Shown here: piece after piece, positions 44,649 to 55,583 of the stretch
How positions within the stretch are numbered: the stretch's first letter is position 1
Layout of the letters: each line of letters starts with the position of its first letter
Origin: a bacterium
GTDB lineage: Bacteria > Patescibacteriota > Gracilibacteria > Absconditabacterales > Absconditicoccaceae
Assembly: GCA_020627925.1 (NCBI GenBank)
Contig: JAHDFY010000006.1
Coordinates: forward strand, 20,748-84,747
Direction: 5' to 3'
Length of the DNA: 64,000 bases
Position numbers and translations under genes: made by a program
The notes under the pieces: generated by a model
The model's input: only the letters and a program-made list of their open reading frames with translations
What the model was told of the DNA's origin: nothing
Database searches by the model: none

Positions 44649-44780
44649 GAACGACTGTCGTTATGTATGGTAAAGCTTATAGCAAAACAATAAATTTCTC
44701 TGGTTAGAGATGTGTAATGCGTCGTTTTGATAGATCGATCCTGAATAAACTAAGCAAAAAAGCAAAAAGTCAATAAAAAT

Positions 44781-44809
44781 TTGCCAAAAAACAATCTAAG
44801 TAGTATAAT
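44781..44809 (+). promoter_or_regulatory. Sigma-70-type promoter
   Basis: TTGCCA at 44781-44786, 17-base spacer, perfect TATAAT at 44804-44809, 47 bases before the start of the exported repeat protein. Confidence 0.6.
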
Positions 44810-44855
44810 CTGATTAATATCAATGATACTTTAGATTGTTGAGCACATACTAACG

Positions 44856-45872
44856 ATGAGAATGAAAGTACACAAAATGAATAGCTTTTTGTCTATGGGT
44901 TCCACTTTTGTAGCCGCAGTGTTTGTAGTTTTTCATGTTGTTCCAGTTGGGCGACTTGCAAGCGCACAAGAGGTAAATGCAGAAACAGCAACGCAACCAG
45001 AAACGGTAGTAGATCAACCAGCACAAACTCCACCAGAACCAATAGTGGTTGAAGTGGTGGACCAACCAGAAACGTCTCAAGAAGAGAATAGTACAGCAAC
45101 AGATAATACAACAGATACAGCAAATGATGCATGAGGGAACACGAGTGATGAGGCAACGGTTACTGATAATGCAACTGATGCATCCGCTGATGATAACACA
45201 ACTAATAACAATACAACGCAAATAATTGTTGATGACGCAACGACGCAAGAAAACGATCAATCAAATGATTCTACTGATGATACTTCTACAGAAACAACAC
45301 AAGAAGAAACTGATCAAACAAACACAGATACAGAAACACAGTCACAATCATGAGCAACTACATCAGGAGGTGTTTCTTCATGAACAGTAACAACAGGAAT
45401 AGTGACAACAGGAACTATTACAACAGGAGTTAATCTAGGAAGTGGACTGACAAATACAGGAAGCGGAATAGTAGGAAGTGGCCTTGTTGGTACTGGGATT
45501 ATTGGTAGTGGAGTAGTAGGAACAGGAGCGATTGGAACAGGAATTATTGGTACTGGTGTGATAGGTACTGGGTTAACAACAACAGGAAATACATGATCAG
45601 GAGATGATCTGACAATTGCCGAAATCGAAGCAGCAAGTCCTCCTCCACCAGTCAGTGATGATAAATTGGACCTTGTTATTTATGACGAAAACAGTTATAT
45701 AGACGAGTTTGAAAATGAGTTTAATATTCCTCGTGCATTGCCACAAATAGAGGAGCTAGAATTCTTTCAAATCAAGCCAGAAGATATTATCGATCAATAT
45801 TCAGCACAAGGAGGAAAAGTTCATGTAACAACAACTCAAAAAGGAACTTTTCTTCGTGTGAAGCTAAAATAA
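44856..45872 (+). CDS. Exported Thr/Gly-repeat protein with disordered acidic region
   Basis: 338 residues, stop TAA, with four TGA glycines. Signal peptide to about residue 38 (STFVAAVFVVFHVV...LASAQ). Residues 40-165 are Thr/Glu/Asp/Gln/Asn-rich and disordered (TTDTANDA, TEETTQEETDQ-like). Residues 168-248 are a tandem of G-T-G-I-I / G-S-G-V-V pentapeptides (Gly every third position, hydrophobic in pairs). The last 90 residues form a small domain, ending QIKPEDIIDQYSAQ and KGTFLRVKLK. The repeat could form a polyglycine-II-like or beta-solenoid rod on the surface. No family recognised. Confidence 0.8.
45384..45592 (+). repeat. Coding Gly-Thr/Gly-Ser pentapeptide repeat
   Basis: Tandem 15-base units such as GGTACTGGGATTATT, GGTACTGGTGTGATA and GGAACAGGAGCGATT, with synonymous differences, so selection acts at protein level. 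All glycines are GGN. Confidence 0.8.
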
Positions 45873-45893
45873 TTATCAATACCTATAACAAAA

Positions 45894-45922
45894 CAAAAAA
45901 GCGGTTTTATACCGCTTTTTGT
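45894..45922. terminator. Bidirectional terminator
   Basis: Stem AAAAAGCGGT / ACCGCTTTTT with a 4-base loop, between the exported repeat protein and the convergent 835-aa gene. Confidence 0.85.
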
Positions 45923-45933
45923 TATGCAATCTA

Positions 45934-48441
45934 TTATGTTGTTGCTTGATGAGAGAGCTTTGCAGGGCTCTTTTTTTGTGTATTAGAGTGAGTGGTGTCA
46001 ATAATAGTATTCTTTCCAAAAGGAACAGGATATGCATGAATAGTTCCGTCGTGATGTGTGTTCCATCGAGGAGTATGTTGTGCTGCATTGACGTTCTCAC
46101 TTTCATCGATAATATCACTAGCTTTTGACTCTTCAACAGGAATAATCGATCAGATTACTTCCTCTTGCCCACTATAATCAAGTAGAATATCTTTGATATC
46201 CGTTGTATCAATATTGATAAAACTAGCATGGATGAGAACAGCTCTTTGCTCAGTGGTATAACCAGCAAGATCGTCGATAGCAAAATCGTTGTGAGATAGC
46301 TCTTGCATCGTACTTATAAGCCGATCTTTTTGAACCCATTCTTGGTATGATTCATAACCATCATAGTCATAAGTGTTATGCAAGAGCGAGATCATCATAT
46401 CCCATTGTTCATGATTGGCATCATCAATAGGTAGGCCATTTTCTACCGATTTCATGAATATTTCAGAGCTTCATTCTCTGTCCGCTTTCCAAATTTGATC
46501 TACTATTTGATGTGATAGTTCGTTTCACGTTTCTTTTCCTGCAATGTTGATCATTGTATCCCACAATGTCGCATTGTTATCCGATTGTAATTGTTGTATA
46601 AATTGTTTGTATTGATCGTCAGTAAGAATTTCTTGGAGTTCGTCGACAAGTTGTATATCTAAGTTTTTTGCATCACTGGTATAAACAATTTCTTCTCACT
46701 CAAGACGAATATCATCATTGTTTTGCAGTATTGATTCAATCTCTTCTTTGGTGAACGAGTGAGATGCAGGATCCATATCATTATCAAGCAAGTATTTGTA
46801 CAGTGGATTTTCTTGTGAAATAGTCATATCAAACAATTCTCCAGCAGCATATGCAACAGATGTGCTTGCTAATGTTGGCCAGAGGTATCATCAAATCCAT
46901 CAAGTAAATCAAGTAATTACTCACGACATAATCCCATCTCTTCGCGCATAGCTATTGGCATGACGATGGTATGCCTTACGAGATGTTGCAAGTGTCGCAC
47001 TGTAATCTTTGATGAATTTTTTGAATGTTGACGAATTAACGATTTCTTGGTTATTGTCTTGGTTGATGATATCATAACCGAGCAAAGTCGCTCATAAAAT
47101 AACTGATTTGTACAAATATAATATGGTTTGTTCCTTTTGTTCTTGACGTTGAACTGCAAAAGTAGGTACTTGCTTTTCTTTTTGGAAATGAAGGTGTGCA
47201 AGTGTAAGATCTACATTGGTTTTGATTGCTTCTGTCTGTTGATTGACAACTGATCTAATGATATTTTTGGCTAATGTGCTCGCAAGAACTGGATTTTCTA
47301 GAAGTTCTGGTTGGAGAGAGGTGTAAATCATACGAGTGTCTTTTGCTTTTTTTCCTAGTTTTCCAACATTTTGTAGTACCGTTTCTTTTTGTGCTTTTTC
47401 TAGCGTGTTGTGGCTTGCAAATCTACCAATGTAATGTTGTATGCTGTGTAGGTAGTCTGCTTTTGTTTTACAAAATTGTTTGAGCAGGATGAAAAGAGGT
47501 AAGACAAGCAATGTCCATCCTCCCAAGAATGCTGCAGATGCAACGACCCCAGCGATCACAAGAATTTTTACCCACCAAGGTAACCATTTCCACGCGAGAC
47601 CGCAACGAGTAACAAAAGAGCTGTACGGGCTTTTTTGCAAATCAAAACTTCAAAATGATGTAGTTGGAGGAATGATATGCACAGTCAGTTGGTAGATATT
47701 GCTCATGAGTTGTGTAAGTTTTTCTTTAGTTGCTGGTGTTGCCAAAGAGTTCTCTACTTCTTGATCAATTTTTTCTACTCCCAAAAGTCTCAACGCAAGT
47801 GGTATTTGTTGATAACGCATGATAAAACTATCAATATCTTTTTGTGCTTGTGGTATTGCTCCAGTAAGCAATTTGCGCGTAATTGCTATATTTGCTCTGT
47901 AACTTTGTAATTGTAATAGTAGATCTGAACTAATGTTGCATTGTTTACATGATTTTTTTACAAAAGTCTTATATGCACCATTATTAGAAGAAAACTGTTG
48001 GAACATCTCCATAAATAACTGTTTTGCTTCATCATCTGATTTATTGCTAAAAACACCTTGTCCTAAGATATAATCATTTGCAAGGTTGTTTAGTTGATCA
48101 TCAGTGAATGTTTGTGATTTTTTTCCTGTTGCTTTTTTTCCTATTGAGTAGTGAAAAGCTATGTTTGAACGATAAGCAAAAGCAGTTCTTTCAGGATGAA
48201 AGAATATATTTTTGTTGTTTTCTGAAGCAAATTTTGCTCTTTCTGTTTGTTGATATCGTTCTCTTGTTTCTTTTTCACTAAAATAGTACCAAACTTTTCT
48301 TATTGGTGTAAACCAATCTTTTTGGTGAAAATTTTTTGCAAGAGCAAGGTTTGCTCTGTGTTTGATAATTTCTTCGTCAAGTATCGTTGTGTCAACAATT
48401 GCTGCGTGTATTGCAATTTGAATAGCGTCCATAGTCCTCAT
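45934..48441 (-). CDS. 835-aa membrane-associated helical protein, unknown
   Basis: One open frame through about ten TGA glycines, no TAA/TAG, stop TAA at 45934. ATG 48441 chosen (MRTMDAIQIAIHAAIV); ATG 48432 is also possible. Three parts: a helical cytosolic N-terminus (residues 1-270, contains two cysteines in SCKQCNIS); a TM pair at about 283-325 (WWVKILVIAGVVASAAFLGG then TLLVLPLFILL); a helical middle; a second TM region at about 500-535 (GWIGGYLWPTLAST then VAYAAGELF); and an acidic, Asp/Glu/Gln-rich C-terminus. No recognised motif. Possibly a scaffold spanning the membrane. Confidence 0.75.
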
Positions 48442-48548
48442 CTGATGAATAAATATTCCATGGTGATCGATCACATATAGCAAAGACTATAGCAATCACA
48501 TTATTGAATGCAACGAATTTGTTGACATTTTATCAAAAAATAAAAGTA

Positions 48549-49748
48549 CTATGTTGTTTGTGATAAAACTAATTCTGCCTCTTTATATCATATACTAATA
48601 AGGGCTTCATATTTTTTGAAATCAACAAAATCATAGCCTGAAAGATTCGGTCTTAATAGTGTAATTGCTGCATCGCTTAATGCAAGAGATAGCTCTTCAT
48701 TTTGTTTAATCAAGAGCGTTATTGATTTGGACAGTATTCGCTTATTGGTATGAAAATATTGTGCAATACTGTTGCGAGAAAAACCTTTTGTATTGCTTGG
48801 TTGCGACTCAATTACTCATCAAGTAGTGGAAACAGCAATGAGAGTGTCTTGCTGACACGCATCAATAGGAAGGTTTGATGTTAGCCCACCATCAACCAAC
48901 AAACGCCCATCAATATCTACTGGTGCAAAAACCCCAGGAAGGCTCAATGAGGCTCTTACCGCAGCTGCAATACTCCCGGAACTATGCACAACGGTTTCTC
49001 CTGTTTCAATATCAGTAGAAACAATACGAAGAGGAATGACGCAGTCATCAAACGTACTGTGAGCAAACAGAGTATCCAAATACTCATATACTTTGTTCCC
49101 TTTGAAAAGCCCTTCGCCTCGATGAAAATCAGCAAATTCCAGTAGCGAAAAATCTTTTATCATCTGATGCATATAATTAGCATCAATTCAGAGAGAAAAG
49201 GCCGCACCAATAATAGCTCCCATGCTTGTCCCTACAATTTCTTGGGGGAATCTCTTTTTTTCAATGAGATACTGAATAACTCCTATATGAATAACTCACT
49301 TTGCAGAACCTCCTCACAGCACTAGTCAGAATTTTTCACTGCTTGTTCGAGCGTGTTTTTTTGACGGAGGGTGAATGGTCGAAATATAAGATGACTTGTT
49401 ATTTCGTCGCAATAATTTTTTTCTCATTCGCCCTGCTAAAGGATAGAAAAAACCAAGCATAAGCCAGCTATGAACGATATTTTGTATTGCTCTTTGATAC
49501 CAATAGCGGTGTTGCGAAAGCAGATCCAATTCACGAGCTGCATCAACTCCCTGATATATTGTTTCATCAATAATTGCGATCATTCACTGATTGATATCAA
49601 AACCTTTTTCCAAAAGATCGGCAACAAGAGGGGCGTTTTCACGTGCATTCTTGATATCCAATGTATGTTCTTTTTTGAGTGTGATGTAAGTGGCATATTT
49701 GCTGCAAATCCAACAATCACCATCATTAACAAGAGTAATATGTACCAT
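48549..49748 (-). CDS. DCC-family thioredoxin-like domain fused to patatin-like phospholipase
   Basis: 399 residues, start ATG, stop TAG, many TGA glycines. Residues 1-85: ITLVNDGDCWICSKYATYI with a C-x-x-C motif, then GMIAIIDETIYQGVDAAREL and RAIQNIVHSWLMLGFFYPLAGRMR, matching the DCC (YuxK) family of thiol-disulfide-like proteins. From about 145: patatin domain with oxyanion loop LVLGGGSAKGVIHIGVI, catalytic serine in IVGTSMGAIIGAAF, and catalytic Asp in LLVDGGLTSN. Hydrolyses acyl esters, so probably a phospholipase. Two families on one chain; the frame is continuous, and every needed glycine fits. Confidence 0.88.
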
Positions 49749-49849
49749 AACTAAAGCATTAAAAACAAAAAGTCAAATAGAATAGCAATAGTATAAAAAA
49801 CAAAAAAAGCTTTGCCAGTGCATATTTCGCTTAAAATGCAAAAACATAC

Positions 49850-49883
49850 AACAAAAAATCTATTTCTATACAAAGAAATAGAT
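49850..49883 (-). terminator. Rho-independent terminator (minus strand)
   Basis: On the minus strand AATCTATTTCT, 5-base loop, AGAAATAGATT followed by a T6 run. It implies a minus-strand transcript from the 49.95-50.47 kb region. Confidence 0.7.
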
Positions 49884-49954
49884 TACTGTATAACCAACAT
49901 TATACATAGTTGTTGTGTTTTCTCTTTTTTGTTGCCAAGTGCTAGTAGTTTCTT

Positions 49955-50460
49955 TTATTTAGTTCACATAAAGTCGAATACATAAAAGATACTCAAAGAG
50001 TGGACCATTCCACCTGTTTTTGTTTTTAGTGTTTGTTCATAGTAGTTTTGAGTTCCAACACTGGTAATGCTATTATAGTATTGGCCTCCTTAATTGTCAA
50101 ATTTTTCAAAACAAAAAACAAGCATAGATGAATAATCATTGCTTGTATTTATTTTTTTTGCTATCATCGTATAGCTTATTCTTCCTTTGCGCTCGCGACA
50201 AATTAATTGATTGAAACACAGCTAAAGTCCACAAGACAAAACATATAAATAAATATCTTGGAAAACTCATCTTTTTTTTGTTTTGGTTTTTTTACAATGA
50301 AATATATTTACTCAAAAACACTACACTTGCAAGATAAAATAGAATAAATAAAGTAAAAAGTAATATCCCATCTATTGATAAACCCCATGACAAATACCAT
50401 AAATTACTTGCAATTGGAGTATCGTTTACATAAATAAACAAGAGATATTTTACCTTTTCG
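49955..50460 (-). pseudogene. Cluster of short, probably broken membrane/exported ORFs
   Basis: The 726-base gap before topA lacks an intact gene, but three minus-strand coding-like pieces exist in different frames. (1) 50292 upward to about 50455: ends ASNLWYLSWGLSIDGILL, FTLFILFYLASVVFLSKYIS, with two TM-like helices but no start codon. (2) 50073-50270: 65 residues from ATG, MSFPRYLFICFVLWTLAVFQ, ending in TAA. (3) 49955-50087: NSITSVGTQNYYEQTLK, GGMVHSLSIFYVFDFMG, open but preceded by an in-frame TAA. Pieces 2 and 3 may be one frameshifted gene. A minus-strand terminator follows. Could instead be small real genes. Confidence 0.35.
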
Positions 50461-50474
50461 GGCCCGTAGTATTG

Positions 50475-52793
50475 ATGGCAAAAGCGTGAACAAACCTTGT
50501 GATTGTGGAGTCTCCAGCAAAGTCAAAAACAATCAAAAAATACCTTTGAGCATGATTTGAAGTGAAGGCGTCGTATGGTCACGTTGCAGATCTTGTAAAG
50601 AAAAATATGGGTGTTGATATAGAAAATGGTTTTGAACCTAAATATGAAATTTCAGCAGAGAAAAAAAAGGTGATTAAAGAGCTTAAATCATTAGCAAAAA
50701 AAGTAGATACCGTATGGATTGCAACGGATGAAGACCGCGAAGGAGAAGCAATTGGATGGCATGTAGCAAGAGCTTTGTGACTGGATATAGAAAAAACTCC
50801 AAGAATTGTTTTCCACGAAATTACAAAACCAGCAATCCAGCATGCAATTAAAAATCCAAGAACACTAGATATGAATCTTATTGATGCACAACAAGCAAGA
50901 AGAATTCTCGATAGATTGGTAGGATTCGAACTTTCTCCAGTATTATGGAAAAAAATAAGAGGAGGGTTGAGTGCAGGTAGAGTGCAGTCAGTCGCAGTGA
51001 GATTGTTGGTGGAAAGAGAGAGAGAAATTCACGGATTTGAATCAAAGTCGGCATTTAAGGTGGTTGCGGACTGTTCAGCAAAAACCAAGGGATTCAAAGC
51101 AGAATTAGCAAGAAAAATTGTCAGTGAAGACACCGTACGTAAGTTTATTGAGGCCGCTCAAGTCTCTACACTGACGGTCAAGAGTCTCGAGACAAAACCG
51201 TGAAAGAAGTCTGCTACAGCTCCTTTTACTACATCGACATTGCAACAAGAAGCGAGTAGAAAATTGTGATATGCGGTAGGACAAACAATGCGTGTCGCGC
51301 AAAAACTCTATGAGGCAGGACATATTACTTATATGAGAACGGATTCGGTGAATATTTCCGATACAGCAATGAAAGCAGCAGAAAAGGAAATCAAAAAGCG
51401 TTATGGCGCAGATTATGCGAAGCCAACGAAATATAAAGGAAAAACAGCAGGTGCACAAGAAGCGCATGAGTGTATTAGACCTACCCATATGGATAAGGAT
51501 GTTGCATGAGCAAATGCACAAGAAAAAAAACTCTACAGCTTGATATGGAAGAGAATGATAGCGTCGCAAATGGCTGATGCAAAACTAGAAAAAACAAAGG
51601 CTGTTATTGATGTTTCGCTAGCAAAACAAGATCTTATTGCAAAAGGAGAAGTCATCAGATTTGATGGCTTTCTCAAGGTATATTCAGAAGGAAAAGACGA
51701 AGAACACGACGCAGATGATGCAAAGCAAGATGGAATGCTACCGGCAATGGAAGAAGGAATGATTATCAAATTGAAACAGTTAACCGCAACAGAAACATTC
51801 GATCGTCACCCTCCAAGATATACGGAAGCGTCTTTGGTAAAAAAATTAGAAAAAGAAGGAATCGGTCGTCCATCAACTTATGCACCAACTATTGCTACGA
51901 TTCAAAGAAGATGATATGTGGTATTAGAAGATAGAGCTTGAAAAGAAAGGGACACAAAAATTATTGCTCTCAAAGGAGGAAAGATTACACAAGAAGTAAT
52001 CAAGAAGGTGTATGGCGCAGAAAAGAAAAAACTTTTTCCTACTGATATGGGACTGCTGGTAACTGATTTTTTGGTAGAAAATTTTGCAGATATTGTTGAT
52101 TACCACTTTACCGCAACAGTAGAAGAGCAATTCGATCATATTGCACATGGAAAGCTTGCTTGGAAAAAAATGCTTACAGATTTTTATGGACCATTTCACG
52201 AAGAAGTAAGTAACGCGGTTGATCATGCAGATCGTATGACGGGAGAAAGAGAATTAGGTATAGATCCTAAAACGAAAAAAGTGGTGATCGCGAGAATGGG
52301 AAGATATGGTCCTCTTGTGCAAATTGGAGATCAAGAAGACGAAAATAAAAAATTTGCCAAAATTAGACCAGGTCGATCATTGGAAGATATAACATTAGAA
52401 CAAGCACTAGAATGTTTTGCGTTACCAAGGAATCTAGGAGACTATAATGGAGAGGAAGTACAAGTAAATATAGGAAGATTCTGACCCTATGTACGTTGGG
52501 GCTCATTATTTGTGTCAATCCCGAAACCAACGGAGGAAACACCCCATGATGAACCATATACTATCACCGTAGAGAGATGTAGAGAGCTAATTGATGCAAA
52601 AATCAAAGCAGACAAAGAAAAGATTATCAATGAATTTGAGCATGAAGGAACCAAAATTGTCGTGGAAAAAGGTCGTCGAGGTCCATTTGTAAGATTTGGT
52701 AAAAAGAATCTCAAACTACCCAAAGATCTCAAAGAGTCTCCAGAAAAAGTAACACTGGAAGATATTCTCAAACTTGCTGAAGAACAAAAATAA
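50475..52793 (+). CDS. topA: DNA topoisomerase I
   Basis: 772 residues, start [20 protein letters not shown]. Toprim motifs [12 protein letters not shown] and [28 protein letters not shown]; catalytic tyrosine in [13 protein letters not shown] (about residue 287); [20 protein letters not shown]. No C4 zinc fingers at the C-terminus: instead three TOPRIM_C_rpt-like repeats ([35 protein letters not shown]). TGA encodes Gly at KYLGAGFEVKA, KLGYAVG and RFGPY. Relaxes negative supercoils. Alone between a broken region and an amidase lipoprotein, followed by a terminator. Confidence 0.97.
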
Positions 52794-52796
52794 GAT

Positions 52797-52832
52797 AAAA
52801 AGATCTCTATGCTAAACGGAGATCTTTTTTTA
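52797..52832 (+). terminator. Rho-independent terminator of topA
   Basis: Stem AAAAGATCTC / GAGATCTTTT with an 11-base loop and T-run, immediately after the topA stop. Confidence 0.85.
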
Positions 52833-52934
52833 ATGATTGCCGATATAAGTGTGCAAAAAATATATTGCAATTAACGGTGATAGTAGTAATCTCTTCCTCT
52901 GTTAAGTAGATTTTATCTAATTAAAACAAAAAAA

Positions 52935-54050
52935 ATGAATATAACTAAAAAAGTATTGTTTCTTCTTGTCGGTAGTGCTATGCTCTTCGTGGCAGGATGT
53001 AAACAAAAAGAGGTCATGGAGCCTCAATCAGGTAGTTCTATGGAAATATCAACAGAACAAGTAAGAGATGAAATTACGCCTGTGATTCAAGGTTTCTTTG
53101 ATTCTCAGTATCGCTATCTTGTGGGACAAGACAAAAAGCCACAATGGAATCAGTATATAGAAAATGGAAGTAAAGAGTTACAGATTGCCATGGATAGGTA
53201 TATGCGCATCGATGGAAAAGATGGTGCTCGCAACATTGATTACAAAAGTACCGCTATTCTCAAAGATGCTATTATCACACAAAAAGATGCCACCACATGG
53301 CACTTGGATATGGTATACGACCACTTTACCCTTATGATTCAATATTCTGATGAGGAGCCTTTTGCTTCAAAAGGGGGTTGGAAATATGAGTTTACTGTTC
53401 AGTACAGAAACAATTCATGGATGATCATAGATTGGCAAGAATCAGATGGTATTGGCGGAAATAATCGCTGGTATATTGCTACGAGCAATCAATTAGGTTA
53501 TCAAGGAAGCGAAGAAACAAATCTTGGTTATAGTCGCTCCGCAACCTATTACAACAGAGCAACTGCTATTAGTTATGCTTTAGCACATTATAATACTCCT
53601 AGTGGGAATTATCCTGATTACGCTAGTTATGGAGGTGACTGCACCAATTTTATCAGTCAGTGTTTACAAGCAGGAGGATGGACACAAACATCTACACAAC
53701 TACCTCGTATGAGTGCCCAAGCATGGTATCATGTTCTAGGAAGCTCAATGCCTACTTTATCTCAGAGAAGTGCAAGCTGGACATCTGCAAGGTATCTAAA
53801 TGACTATCTTTCACAAAGTACTAGAGTACACACTCCGCATAGTCTATATGCTCCTTATTTGGGAGATGTAATTCAATTAGAAGATTGGAATGGAAATATA
53901 TACCATAGTATGATTGTTACTAGAGGATATGGTGCTGATGCATATGTAACATACCGCAATGCTACTGGATATCTTCCTAGGGTAAACAGAAAGCTAAGTT
54001 CAATAGCAAGCCTTCCGATTCTTCATAAATTAAAAACATACTATTGATAG
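52935..54050 (+). CDS. Lipoprotein with C-terminal amidase_6-like cysteine hydrolase domain
   Basis: 370 residues, then TGA directly followed by TAG: under code 25 one extra Gly is added. Lipoprotein signal MNITKKVLFLLVGSAMLFVAGC. An NTF2-like linker region (residues 40-180) leads to a putative amidase domain at 195-370: ATAISYALAHYN, YGGDCTNFISQCLQAGGW (catalytic Cys, as in the amidase_6 family), MSAQAWYHVLG, GDVIQLED and YHSMIVTRGY (catalytic His). No TGA in about 27 glycines. Family members are common in Firmicutes and act on peptides of the envelope. Probably a wall hydrolase, possibly acquired by transfer. Confidence 0.82.
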
Positions 54051-54097
54051 TGTGTTATGATTAATATAATTTAATTCACTATAAAATCTACTTACAT

Positions 54098-54130
54098 GGA
54101 GAGACAGATAATTTCTGTTCTCTCTTTTCT
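54098..54130 (+). terminator. Rho-independent terminator
   Basis: GGAGAGACAG / CTGTTCTCTC with an AT loop and CTTTTC tail, 48 bases after the amidase stop. The remaining 170 bases before gatC show no gene. Confidence 0.5.
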
Positions 54131-54299
54131 TAGCTTTAAAATCAACAGTTTTATTCTCCTATTTTAATTTGTTTTGTGGACTATCTCCTGTGCTAATTTC
54201 CTACAAAAAGCTACTTTTCTCTGGTATTTTATAATAAAACTGCTACTATTCAAAGCAATAAAATAACGCATTCAATTTTTTTGTTTACCACAATACCTA

Positions 54300-54602
54300 A
54301 TGAAACTTACCAAACAAGAATTACAAAAACTACAAGATCTCGCTGCATTGCAATTACCACAAGAGGATGTAGATGATTTTTTGTCTAAGTTCAATGATGT
54401 GGTAGGATACTTGCAAAAGCTCCAAGAAATTCCTACAGAAAAAAAAGAATGACTGACAGGTATCACGAATAATTTTATGATTCCACGTTCGGGAGTGAAA
54501 TCATGTGATCATACTCAAGAATTACTCTCCAATGTAGAACACCAACTCACGTGAAACGCTATCACTATTCAATCATTCAAAAAAAACACCCAAGACGAAT
54601 AA
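54300..54602 (+). CDS. gatC: Asp-tRNA(Asn)/Glu-tRNA(Gln) amidotransferase subunit C
   Basis: 100 residues, stop TAA, two TGA glycines. KLTKQELQKLQDLAALQLP at the N-terminus and FLSKFNDVVGYLQKLQEI match GatC, then IPRSGV and a C-terminal region with NVEHQLTGNAITI (family ...a-P...f.vP.v). GatC ties GatA to GatB in transamidating misacylated Glu-tRNA-Gln or Asp-tRNA-Asn. gatA and gatB are not next to it, as is common in reduced genomes. The stop overlaps the following terminator stem. Confidence 0.88.
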
Positions 54603-54617
54603 TCGGGGTGTTTTTAC
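54580..54617 (+). terminator. Rho-independent terminator overlapping the gatC stop
   Basis: AAAAACACCC / GGGGTGTTTTT around a 13-base loop that includes the TAA of gatC. Confidence 0.7.
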
Positions 54618-54639
54618 TTTTTTGTACTATCCATAACCA

Positions 54640-54972
54640 ATGATCAAAACAAAACGATGCAAACGTATTGCCATATTGGTTTTTGTCTATCTGTGTATTA
54701 CAAATTTTTTCTTCGTACGACTTTTTGCAAGCTTAGATTTAAGAGGAGGAAGTTGAATAATTACACCGGAGCAGCAGAGAATATATGAGAGAATGGATTT
54801 TTGTAGAGAAAAATATGAGAATATGCTGATACAAAATAAGCTAATACAAACTCTTTGTGTTTTCCCAGTAGCCCAGAAAGAAGTGTTGCGCGACCCTTCT
54901 CAGTATTTTTCCCCTTTTGTCTTATTATATTGGTGGTTTATTGATTTGGTAAATCATGATGTGTCATCGTAA
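54640..54972 (+). CDS. Small exported or membrane-anchored protein
   Basis: 110 residues, start ATG 54640 after a terminator, stop TAA, one TGA in DLRGGSGIITPEQ. N-terminal signal anchor RIAILVFVYLCITNFFFV, a helical middle (EQQRIYERMDFCREKYENML, two cysteines), and a second hydrophobic segment near the end (PFVLLYWWFIDLV). No family recognised. Convergent with the ACT-domain gene, whose stop lies 10 bases away. Confidence 0.6.
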
Positions 54973-54981
54973 ATTTATGGG

Positions 54982-55383
54982 TTAATAATCATGCGCTATT
55001 CTCATTCATTTGTCTTTGAGGGCTTTCAGGGTTTTTTCTAATTCATTTTCAAAGATGAGTAAATAGTCTTTTGAAAATCAACAAACGACACAAACATTGG
55101 CTCATGCTTGTGCAATAGTACTTGTAATAAATGAAAGAAATCATACTGCATAAAATGAAGGTTCCAACATAGTTATTTCAAGTAAAACAAACGTACCTGC
55201 CTGGCTTCATCATTTTTCACCTTGTTCTCCTACCTTGGTGATGATAGTCGTTTCATAAGAGGTTCTGATGAGAGCAAAATGGTTTCCGGGAGGGATAGTC
55301 GCGTCGGGGCCAACGGAGTAGTATGCATACAGTCATGTAAGTACTTTAACTTCTGTACTTTTGATTGTACGTATAAGAGACAT
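54982..55383 (-). CDS. ACT-domain protein
   Basis: 133 residues, start MSLIRTIKSTEVKVL, stop TAA; missed by ordinary ORF finding because of six TGA glycines. VGPDATIPPGNHFALIRTS followed by YETTIIT forms the first ACT-like half, and TFVLLEITMLEPSFYAVGFL with TSTIAQAGANVCVVCGFSKD the second (beta-alpha-beta with the G-A-N-V-x-V turn); it ends in a helix. Tandem ACT domains bind amino acids. No catalytic domain is attached, so it is probably a stand-alone small-molecule sensor. Positions match two ACT folds, but I cannot name the ligand. Confidence 0.7.
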
Positions 55384-55507
55384 TGTGAAGTTTTATTGCT
55401 ATAAAACAATGGGGATTATAGTAATAATCCTCAAAATTTCATCAACAAATCTGTTACATGTTGTAAAGATATTTTATGTGGAAATAATACATAGAACAGA
55501 AATACTC

Positions 55508-55535
55508 TTGCAAACTTGAATAATAATACTATATA
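55508..55535 (+). promoter_or_regulatory. Likely promoter of fusA
   Basis: TTGCAA at 55508-55513, 16-base spacer, TATATA at 55530-55535, 49 bases before the fusA start. The 200-base gap before fusA holds nothing else recognisable. Confidence 0.45.
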
Positions 55536-55583
55536 TGACAGCATTCAGATACTTTTTTTTATTTGTAAAAATTGCTCAGAAAA

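Noticed and set aside
45384..45592. CRISPR-like short tandem repeats
   Set aside because: The period is 15 bases without spacers, and it is in frame in an exported protein; synonymous changes show protein-level selection.
55222..55404. 60-aa plus-strand ORF
   Set aside because: Antisense to the ACT-domain gene, which shows clear family features.
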